From contig JBBDWJ010000343.1 of NCBI GenBank assembly GCA_040902925.1, positions 1-11,605 of the forward strand: DNA of 11,605 bases, in the 5' to 3' direction. This DNA comes from JBBDWJ01 sp040902925 (lineage in GTDB: Bacteria; Acidobacteriota; Terriglobia; Bryobacterales; UBA6623). How positions within the stretch are numbered: the stretch's first letter is position 1; the number at the start of each line of letters is the position of its first letter. Below the pieces are notes generated by a model. The model saw nothing but the letters and a program-made list of their open reading frames with translations. It had not been told where the DNA came from and did no database searches. Positions 6,013 through 11,605 of this stretch are shown here, in pieces. The position numbers and the translations under genes were made by a program.

Positions 6013-6594
6013 CTAGAAGGTTAGCTTCAAGCCGAACTGCAGAATTCGCGGGTCGCCCGCGAACCCATGCGTTGCGGTGCTGGTGCCGAACGAGCCGCCG
6101 AAGTTGGTGTTCGGGTCCGCGAAGTTGGTCTGGTTGAAGATGTTGAAGAACTCCGAGCGGAACTGCAGGTTCACCCGCTCGGTGATCGCGAAGCGCTTGA
6201 AGATCCCCATATCAAAGCTATAGAGGTGGGGACCTCTGAGGGTGCCTTGGCCCAATGTGCCGAATGTGCCGACGTCATTGCGGGCAAAAGCGTCGCGGTT
6301 AAAGATGACGCGGGGATCGGAGCCCGCCGGAGGAGCGATGGGCTGACCGGTCAACTGAGCCCGGTCGTCGCCGATGCCATCCAGTGAGTTGTCGCGGCCA
6401 CTCTCGATGGTCAGAGGCGCGCCGGTCTGATAACGGCCGATACCCGACCACTGCCAGCCGTCCAGCAGGGCCCGCACTACGCCATGCGAGGATCGCGTGG
6501 CCGGCAGGTCCCAAACCCACGACATCACAAAGTTGTGCTGATGGTCGATATCCATTGGCCCCAGGTCCAATTGTCGGCGCCGGGGATGAACCAC
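6013..6594 (-). CDS. Receptor piece 3: C-terminal barrel strands
   Basis: True homology begins at PMDIDHQHNFVMSWVWDLP, where the barrel resumes after the frameshift. The first dozen residues of this ORF are out-of-frame read-through of piece 2. It continues with GWQWSGIGRYQTGAPLTI, LGQGTLRGPHLYSFDMGIFK, LQFRSEFFNIFNQTNFADP and the terminal strand RILQFGLKLTF. These are the classic closing motifs of acidobacterial Oar-like proteins. It has no start signal of its own and would not be made as a separate protein in any useful form. Confidence 0.78.
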   Translation of the reverse strand: MVHPRRRQLDLGPMDIDHQHNFVMSWVWDLPATRSSHGVVRALLDGWQWSGIGRYQTGAPLTIESGRDNSLDGIGDDRAQLTGQPIAPPAGSDPRVIFNRDAFARNDVGTFGTLGQGTLRGPHLYSFDMGIFKRFAITERVNLQFRSEFFNIFNQTNFADPNTNFGGSFGTSTATHGFAGDPRILQFGLKLTF

Positions 6595-8534
6595 GGTACG
6601 AGATTGTTCTCGTAGTTACCCATGGCTTTCGACCAGGTGTGGTTGACCTTGAAAGTGAAGCCGGCCGAGAATCGCTTCTGCAACGAGAGCTGCATGGAGT
6701 GATACTGGGAGCGGCGGTCCTCGGTATTCTCGGTGACGTTGCCGTAGCCGGCGAACGCCAGAATGCGCCGGGCGTCGGTGTTGCCGGTAGTCGCGCCGGG
6801 GACGGTGGCATCGGCAGCATTCAACTGGTAGCCGCGCCGTCCGTAGTTGGAGGCCGAGCCGACATAGCCGACGCGCGCCAGCCAGTCGGGAAGAATCTCT
6901 CTTTCCAAGGTCAGGTTCCAGTTGTATTGCAGCGGCGTCTCGACGCGGTTGTCGAAGGTTTCCACCAGCACGGGCCTGGGGAAGGGAGCATCCTTGCGTC
7001 CGATGGCGTCCACCGTGATGGTGTCGAAGTCGTCGCGGCCCTGGTAGGGGTCGTGGAACGGTCCCTGTGGCTGCGTGACGCTGAGCCGCAGGCTGTATGG
7101 CGGTGCGTTCACGGCGCCATTGCCGAACTCGCCAAGCTGCTGGACGTCATAGAACATGCCGCCGCCGCCACGCAAGCTGGTCTTGCCGTCGGCGGTCACA
7201 GAGTAAGCGAATCCGAAACGGCCGCCGAAGTTGTTGTTGTCCGGTTTGGTGCCGTTCAAGTCCGATACGCCGGCATCGCCGCGGAACAAAAGTCCGTCCG
7301 TCGCGTTGTCGAATTGGGTGGTGCGCACCCCGGCATGAACGTCTTCGATCCGGAAGCGCTGGAAGCGCCCCTCGATCTCTTTCCACGGCGCGGTGGGCTC
7401 ATAGCGCAGGCCCATGTTGATGGTCAAGCGCGGGGTTACTTTCCAGTCATCCTGGACGTACATGGAAATGCGGTTGGCCCGGAAGTCTTTGTATTCGCCG
7501 GTGCCCTGATCGAACGTGCCGATCGTTCCCAGGAAGAAATCCGTCATCGCAAAGCCGCTGACGTTGCCGTTGAATATAAAGTGCCCGGCGCGCCGGAACT
7601 CATTGGTGATCTGCACGCGCTGGAAGGCCCAATCACCGCCGAACTGAAACGTGTGGCTACCTTTCACCACGCTGGTACGGTTGGCCCACGTAAAGCTGTC
7701 GCGAGGGAAAGCCGCTTCCAGGTTGTCGCCGATGTTGAAAAAGCCGGATGCCTCGATTTGGGAAATCGACGGCAGCGTCGGATAAATCGGTAACCGCACG
7801 CCGAGCTCTTCCATGCTCGGAACGCCCTCGAAATACGGGCCGCGGGCGGCGTGGTTCTTTGCGTAAGCGAACTGGAAGTCGTTCAGTACGGTCGGGCTGA
7901 GGGTCTTGGTCCAGCCGATCATGGCGTTCTGGTTCCGCACCCGCGACGCCAGCGTCGGGTTGCGGTACGACAGCAGATTGCTCTCGTCGAACGTCCCGGC
8001 GTTCTCAAAATGGTCGATGAAGTAGCGGAAGTTGAAGCGGTCGTTGTCGGTCAGCATGTAATCGACCCGCGTAATGAACTGATTGGAATGTTGGTTGAGA
8101 GGGCGGGGAATGGTCATCAATCCATCTCCGCCGATGTCGGGAATACGGTTGGCCACGTTCACCGCCGCCGGGCTGAACCGCGAAATCGGAACCTGCTTGT
8201 TGGCGAACGGCTGGCCGCTGAGAGGGTCGACGGGAGTCTCGGCGTCGCAGTTTTCGCCGCAGGTCGCGAAGTTACCATTCTTCATGTCGGTCGTGGGCGC
8301 GAAAGCGGTTAACGCGTTTCTTACGTCGCGGTACTGGCTTTGCTGCCAGCCGAAGAAGAAGAACAGTTTGTTCGTGACGATGGGACCGCCGACGTGCGCG
8401 CCGAACTGGTTGCGCTTGAGGTTGTCCACATCCCTGGCGAAAAAGTTGCGGGCGTTGAACTCGCGGTTGCGCACGAACTCGAAGGCGCCGCCATGGAACT
8501 CGTTCGATCCCGAGCGGGTCACGACGTTCACCAT
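6525..8534 (-). CDS. Receptor piece 2: late plug and most of the beta-barrel
   Basis: This 669-codon piece opens in mid-domain with VNVVTRSGSNEFHGGAFEFVRN, the conserved end of the Oar plug, then RNQFGAHVGGPI and LFFFFGWQQSQYRD at the first barrel strands. Alternating aromatic beta strands follow through TWSKAMGNYENNLVPWFIPG. Its ATG at 8534 is simply an internal methionine of the full protein, not a natural start. The last residues after WTWG (QWISTISTTL) are frameshift product from the lesion near 6557. No other internal stop or gap is seen across the 2 kb. Confidence 0.8.
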   Translation of the reverse strand: MVNVVTRSGSNEFHGGAFEFVRNREFNARNFFARDVDNLKRNQFGAHVGGPIVTNKLFFFFGWQQSQYRDVRNALTAFAPTTDMKNGNFATCGENCDAETPVDPLSGQPFANKQVPISRFSPAAVNVANRIPDIGGDGLMTIPRPLNQHSNQFITRVDYMLTDNDRFNFRYFIDHFENAGTFDESNLLSYRNPTLASRVRNQNAMIGWTKTLSPTVLNDFQFAYAKNHAARGPYFEGVPSMEELGVRLPIYPTLPSISQIEASGFFNIGDNLEAAFPRDSFTWANRTSVVKGSHTFQFGGDWAFQRVQITNEFRRAGHFIFNGNVSGFAMTDFFLGTIGTFDQGTGEYKDFRANRISMYVQDDWKVTPRLTINMGLRYEPTAPWKEIEGRFQRFRIEDVHAGVRTTQFDNATDGLLFRGDAGVSDLNGTKPDNNNFGGRFGFAYSVTADGKTSLRGGGGMFYDVQQLGEFGNGAVNAPPYSLRLSVTQPQGPFHDPYQGRDDFDTITVDAIGRKDAPFPRPVLVETFDNRVETPLQYNWNLTLEREILPDWLARVGYVGSASNYGRRGYQLNAADATVPGATTGNTDARRILAFAGYGNVTENTEDRRSQYHSMQLSLQKRFSAGFTFKVNHTWSKAMGNYENNLVPWFIPGADNWTWGQWISTISTTL

Positions 8535-9241
8535 GGCGCCGGCGTTGCCGCCCGTGGTGGCCGATAGTTGCTGGTCTGAATCGAGAATTCCTGCAGCGCA
8601 TCGGGGAACGGAAACGAATTGCTGCGCTGGAAGTAGATATCGGTGTTGTTGGCGCCATCAAGCTTGTAAGAGGTTTGCTGGCCGCCCGGCGTGCCGTTGG
8701 CCGATAGCTCCAGCCCGCCGGGAATCGCCTTGGCGGATTCGCCGCTGATGCTGCGGACCACCGTCCCGGTCACCAGGCTGGTCAATTGAAGGACGTTGCG
8801 GCCGTTGAGCGGCAGCTCGACGATGCGCGACTGGTCAACGACCTCACTCAGCTCGGATGTCGTGGTGTTGACCTGGATCGCATTGCCTACTACATCGACG
8901 GTTTCGGTTACGGCTCCGACTTGGAGCTCGATGTTCAGCGTCAGGCTCTGGCTGACTTGCAGCTCGAGACCGGTACGGCGGTAGAGCCGAAAGCCAGATG
9001 CCTCGGCCGTCAGTTCATAACCGGCCGGGCGAAGGTTGGGAAACACGTACTGACCGGCTTCCCCTGTAGTGGTAGAGCGACTAAACCCGGTCGCCACCTC
9101 GGTGATATTCACCGCAGCGCCGCTTACGACGGCGCCGGAGCTGTCGGTCACGCGGCCGACGATCTGTCCTGCCTGTTGGGCCAATCCCCCAATCGCAAAC
9201 AGAGAGAAAGTGCAAAGCACTAGGAAGACTCTTCGAAACAC
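8528..9241 (-). CDS. Receptor piece 1: signal peptide, regulatory domain and plug
   Basis: This 237-codon piece begins with a signal peptide (MFRRVFLVLCTFSLFAIGGLAQ, cleaved after about residue 22). The carboxypeptidase-regulatory domain follows at about 25-105: GRVTDSSGAVVSGAAVNITE, then TGEAGQYVFPNLRPAGYELTAEASGF. The start of the plug contains TVDVVGNAIQVNT, RIVELPLNGRNVLQL and YKLDGANNTDIYF. The real frame is left after SNY (near 8564); the final residues PPRAATPAPW are frameshift product. No TonB box is obvious, which is common in the Oar subgroup. Confidence 0.8.
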   Translation of the reverse strand: MFRRVFLVLCTFSLFAIGGLAQQAGQIVGRVTDSSGAVVSGAAVNITEVATGFSRSTTTGEAGQYVFPNLRPAGYELTAEASGFRLYRRTGLELQVSQSLTLNIELQVGAVTETVDVVGNAIQVNTTTSELSEVVDQSRIVELPLNGRNVLQLTSLVTGTVVRSISGESAKAIPGGLELSANGTPGGQQTSYKLDGANNTDIYFQRSNSFPFPDALQEFSIQTSNYRPPRAATPAPW

Positions 9242-9313
9242 ACTAAATCCCCTTTCTCGGAGATCCGCGAAATCGGAATACCCTTACCCCTCGTAGACAC
9301 GGAAACCCCTGGA

Positions 9314-9327
9314 GCTGATATATCAGC
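9314..9327. promoter_or_regulatory. 14-bp perfect palindrome just downstream of the receptor promoter
   Basis: GCTGATATATCAGC is its own reverse complement over all 14 bases. It begins about 10 nt downstream of the receptor gene's -10 hexamer, close to the predicted transcription start. This is a classic position for a repressor operator; as RNA it could form only a small hairpin with almost no loop. The rest of the 324-base gap (9242-9565) contains a GC-rich hairpin at 9492-9510 and no recognisable promoter for the plus-strand kinase. The regulator is unknown. Confidence 0.45.
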
Positions 9328-9336
9328 GTTAGCGCT

Positions 9337-9365
9337 ATCATAGCCGCGGCCCGGACGGCTGTCAA
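9337..9365 (-). promoter_or_regulatory. Near-consensus sigma-70 promoter of the Oar-like receptor gene
   Basis: On the minus strand a perfect -35 hexamer TTGACA (9365-9360) is followed, after exactly 17 nt, by TATGAT (9342-9337, five of six consensus bases). Transcription would begin near 9330, leaving a leader of about 90 nt before the GTG at 9241. Spacing and hexamers are close to ideal, so a strong housekeeping-type promoter is likely. The divergent kinase gene starts 200 nt away on the other strand. Confidence 0.65.
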
Positions 9366-9565
9366 CCTGCATCCGCAACGGATTGGAGGTATCCCAAACG
9401 TCCTGGGCGGGCCGCCGCGGGCGATTGCGGGCCGGGTTCGGGCAGGGGCGAGCTTTCGGCGACTTTTCGAGGTGGGTCCAGAGGCGCTAACGGGCGGGGT
9501 CGCCCCGTCCGATAAAGGATCAGTGAGCTTTCCAGAACTCGGAGAGCATCCCGATAGTAAACAAA

Positions 9566-11125
9566 ATGGGCTGCGACAGGCCAGCATTCACTACCGACAG
9601 TTCCATCGAGCGTCTACCAGCAAGTGACCCGGCCGTCAACAGCGATGGCGCCTATACGGACGAGGCGATTCGAGAACGGTTTCGACCCTTTGAAACCGCC
9701 CCGACCGCCATGCTGCTGGTGGACCGTAGGGGCGGCATCCTACTCACAAACGAGCGGCTTGACCGCGTCTTTGGATACGAGCCGAGGGAGCTTTGGGGCA
9801 AACCGGTTGAGTTGCTCACGCCGCCGGATGTGCGGGAGCGGCACGCCGAGCTGCGGGACGCCTTTTTCGAGTATCCGGTGACGCGTCAAATGGGCGCGGC
9901 GCGCGACCTCTACGGCGTGTCGAAGGATGGCCGCCGCATTCCGGTCGAGATCGGACTCACCACATTTGACGTCGGTGACAAACGGCTCGTGCTGGCGTTT
10001 GTCCTCGACCTGACGGAGCGCAAAAAGCAGGAAGAGAAATTCCGCCTGGTAGTGGACGCCGCACCGAACGCAATCCTGATGGTGGATGTTCACGGACGCA
10101 TCGCGCTGGTCAACGGCCAGGCCTGCGCGATGTTTGGCTACAGCCAGCAAGAGTTACTCGATCAGCCGGTGGAGATGCTGCTTCCCGACCGCTTCCGCCA
10201 CAAGCACCAGGTCTATCGGGGCAGCTTTATTCAAGCGCCGGAAAGCCGCACTATGGGCGCCGGCCGCGAGTTGTTCGCCAAGCGCAAGGACGGTTCTGAG
10301 TTTCCGATCGAAATCGGCCTGACGCCGGTTGAGGTGCATGACGGCCGCTTTATCGTCAGCACGCTGATCGACATTACCGAGCGAAAGAGGGCCGAGGAAG
10401 AGATCCGGCTCAAGAACGTGCAACTGTCGCGCCTCAACGATGAGCTGACCAACTTTGCCTACAGTGTGTCGCACGACCTGAAGGCGCCTCTGACCGCGAT
10501 CGAGGGCCTGACGCGAGTGGGCCTCGAAGATCTCGATGCAAATGACGTGCCCGAGGCCAGATCGAATCTCGAAAAGATCGGCGCTGAGGCCCGAAAACTG
10601 AAGCACCTGATTGAGGACGTGCTGGCTCTGGCGAAATCCGATTCGGATCAGGAAGAGCGTATACCCACCCAGGGGGCAGCGCTCGTCGGAGAGGTCGTCG
10701 AGAGTTTTCGGCCGCTTTCGGAATCAGAAGGCGTCGAGCTGCGAACGGAGCTGTTAGAGGGTTTCGTTTTCTCCACCCAGCCGACCCGCCTGCGGTTGAT
10801 CGTCGAGAACCTGATTTCCAACGCGATCCGTTATGCGGACCCCGGGAAAACGGAACGTTTCGTCGAGACCAGCCTGGCAGACCTGGGCACGGAAATCGAG
10901 CTGCGAGTTCGTGACAATGGCGTCGGGATTCCGGCCGAATGCCATGCCCAAGTGTTTGGCATGTTCCGCCGCTTTCACCCACAACGCGCCGAAGGCAGCG
11001 GCCTCGGCCTTGCTTTGGTGAAGAAGGAGGTGTTACGCCTCGGTGGCGTAATCGATTTTGAGAGCTCGCCTGCCGGCACGATGTTTTGTGTCAGGCTGCC
11101 CAAGGATCTCTCAACGCCATGCTAA
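9566..11125 (+). CDS. Soluble tandem-PAS sensor histidine kinase
   Basis: A 519-residue kinase with no signal peptide or transmembrane segment, so presumably cytosolic. PAS 1 covers about 36-155 (FETAPTAMLLVDRRGGILLTNE ... FVLDLTERKKQEE). PAS 2 covers about 156-276 (VVDAAPNAILMVDVHGRIALVNG ... LIDITERKRAEE). The HisKA domain has the phospho-acceptor H303 in FAYSVSHDLKAPLTAIEGL, the style common in phytochrome-type kinases. The ATPase domain has its N-box at 411-423 (LIVENLISNAIRY, N419), G1 at D450-G454 (DNGVGIP), an F-box near FGMFRRF and G2 at 477-482 (GSGLGLAL). All key residues are present. No flavin-binding cysteine or haem-binding motif is obvious in either PAS, so the signal is unknown. 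ATG 9566 lacks a good Shine-Dalgarno. The gene end overlaps the response regulator start. Confidence 0.9.
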   Translation: MGCDRPAFTTDSSIERLPASDPAVNSDGAYTDEAIRERFRPFETAPTAMLLVDRRGGILLTNERLDRVFGYEPRELWGKPVELLTPPDVRERHAELRDAFFEYPVTRQMGAARDLYGVSKDGRRIPVEIGLTTFDVGDKRLVLAFVLDLTERKKQEEKFRLVVDAAPNAILMVDVHGRIALVNGQACAMFGYSQQELLDQPVEMLLPDRFRHKHQVYRGSFIQAPESRTMGAGRELFAKRKDGSEFPIEIGLTPVEVHDGRFIVSTLIDITERKRAEEEIRLKNVQLSRLNDELTNFAYSVSHDLKAPLTAIEGLTRVGLEDLDANDVPEARSNLEKIGAEARKLKHLIEDVLALAKSDSDQEERIPTQGAALVGEVVESFRPLSESEGVELRTELLEGFVFSTQPTRLRLIVENLISNAIRYADPGKTERFVETSLADLGTEIELRVRDNGVGIPAECHAQVFGMFRRFHPQRAEGSGLGLALVKKEVLRLGGVIDFESSPAGTMFCVRLPKDLSTPC

Positions 11126-11556
11126 ACACAACCATTGTCATTGACGATTCTGAGGCCGACCGGTATCTGGCGCGCCGAACCCTAAAAAAGGCGGGGGTCA
11201 CACATCGCGTCCTGGAGTTTCCGGATGCGCTCAGCGCCCTTGGACTCCTCGGTGACCGCGAAGCGTTCGCACAACAGTGCGGCCCCTGGCCGCCGCGCGC
11301 GGTGGTGCTGTTGGATATCAATATGCCGCGCATGGACGGCTTCGAGTTTCTGGAAGCACTGGACGAGCGGATCAAGGCAGGAGACGTTTTGCCAGGGGCC
11401 CTCGCCGTCGTGATGTACTCCACGTCGGACTTCCAAAGCGACGTAGACCGTGCCCGTAGCCATGGCATCGTAGTGGACTATGTGGTCAAGCCCATTACGG
11501 TCGAATTCGCGGCCCGCATCGCGCGCATTGCCGAGTCGCTCGACGCAGTCCCCTAG
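11119..11556 (+). CDS. Single-domain Rcp1-like response regulator
   Basis: A 145-residue CheY-like receiver with no output domain. The acidic pair is D9/D10 (IVIDDSEAD), the phospho-acceptor is D66 (VVLLDINMPRMDG), the switch hydroxyl lies at S101/T102 (VVMYSTSD) and the conserved lysine is K124 (YVVKPI). The slightly long loop before D66 and the INMPRMDGFEFL wording are typical of Rcp1-type regulators that partner phytochrome-like kinases. The start is placed at ATG 11119, whose ATGCTAA overlaps the kinase stop by 7 nt, so the pair is translationally coupled; upstream alternatives would add residues before the first beta strand. It should accept phosphate from the kinase and signal through protein contacts. 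Downstream (11557-11605) nothing is recognised, including no clear terminator. Confidence 0.9.
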   Translation: MLNTTIVIDDSEADRYLARRTLKKAGVTHRVLEFPDALSALGLLGDREAFAQQCGPWPPRAVVLLDINMPRMDGFEFLEALDERIKAGDVLPGALAVVMYSTSDFQSDVDRARSHGIVVDYVVKPITVEFAARIARIAESLDAVP

Positions 11557-11605
11557 CAGCCCGTGGCAGAATTGGTCATTTTCAGATGGCGGCTAAAACC
11601 GATGC

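Larger units (their letters stand above)
6013..9241 (-). pseudogene. Oar-like TonB-dependent outer-membrane protein, two frameshifts
   Basis: The receptor reads as three overlapping-frame pieces. Restoring one T on the minus strand near 8564 gives the family motif SNYSATTGGNAGAMVNVVTR. Restoring one C near 6557 gives GADNWTWGPMDIDHQHNFV. The total then becomes 3,231 nt, or 1,076 residues, a normal size for acidobacterial Oar-like proteins. Order: signal peptide, carboxypeptidase-regulatory (Ig-like) domain, plug, long beta-barrel ending in LQFGLKLTF with the terminal Phe of a barrel-insertion signal. Members are thought to take up large substrates or form cell-surface assemblies; the substrate here is unknown and no SusD partner is nearby. 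Start: GTG 9241 with GAAAGGGGAT about 7 nt upstream. Both lesions shorten small homopolymers (AA to A, GGG to GG on the plus strand), so assembly or base-calling error is as likely as real decay. Confidence 0.85.

Noticed and set aside
6384..7793. Plus-strand 469-codon ORF opposite the receptor gene
   Set aside because: It is wholly antisense to the Oar-like barrel, whose protein motifs are unmistakable. The product is Val/Ala/Arg-rich with no domain, as expected from the complement of a GC-rich gene.
6541..8572. Programmed ribosomal frameshifting as the cause of the broken receptor frame
   Set aside because: There is no slippery heptamer with a following pseudoknot at either site, two separate events in one outer-membrane protein would be unprecedented, and a simple homopolymer loss explains both.
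9492..9510. GC-rich hairpin (CGGGG, 3-nt loop, CCCCG) upstream of the kinase gene
   Set aside because: It lacks a U-tract on either strand and looks like a chance structure in GC-rich sequence. I could not support a terminator or riboswitch.
1..11605. CRISPR array, tRNA, rRNA, prophage or defence system
   Set aside because: There are no regularly spaced repeats, no cloverleaf or rRNA sequence, and no nuclease, helicase or reverse-transcriptase domains beyond the PIN toxin and the transposase fragment. A novel defence system is not supported.

Overview
The window most resembles an acidobacterial chromosome of the Solibacter/Bryobacter type. This is inferred from content, since there is no rRNA or other phylogenetic marker here. 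The strongest pointer is a large Oar-like TonB-dependent outer-membrane protein with an N-terminal carboxypeptidase-regulatory domain. Most of the DNA is GC-rich with strong G/C at third codon positions. The segment from about 3.96 to 5.3 kb is visibly poorer in GC (30 of 60 bases by hand count at 4501-4560).

Layout. Positions 86-753 hold a FitAB/VapBC-type toxin-antitoxin pair with a GTGA start-stop overlap. A BaiN/HI0933-family flavoprotein (789-1955) follows on the same strand. Next comes a stretch of remnants: the last ~75 residues of an MFS transporter (2002-2226), then an intact secreted propeller-like protein on the minus strand (2236-3213). A secreted lectin-like gene starts at 3516 and is cut at about 3955, where it runs directly into the C-terminal 54 or so codons of an IS1595-family transposase. 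The lower-GC block after that carries a small ORF tied to the transposase by a good ribosome-binding site (4126-4278), a doubtful minus-strand two-helix membrane ORF (4229-4462), and a membrane-anchored coiled-coil protein (4465-5277). It ends against a gene that has lost its 5' end (about 5291-5953).

Positions 6013-9241 (minus) hold the Oar-like receptor. It is 1,076 codons long once two single-base deletions (near 8564 and 6557) are allowed for, and as given it reads as three ORFs. It has a near-consensus sigma-70 promoter with a 14-bp perfect palindrome just downstream, and a hairpin terminator with a U-tract at its 3' end. Divergent from it, 9566-11556 encodes a soluble tandem-PAS histidine kinase and a single-domain Rcp1-like response regulator whose reading frames overlap by 7 nt.

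Working together: the toxin-antitoxin pair, the kinase-regulator pair and the transposase-small ORF pair are each translationally coupled. The other genes do not form an evident pathway. I found no CRISPR array, tRNA, rRNA or recognisable defence system. The most notable features are the mosaic block at 3.96-5.3 kb, the receptor's twin frameshifts and its promoter-palindrome arrangement.
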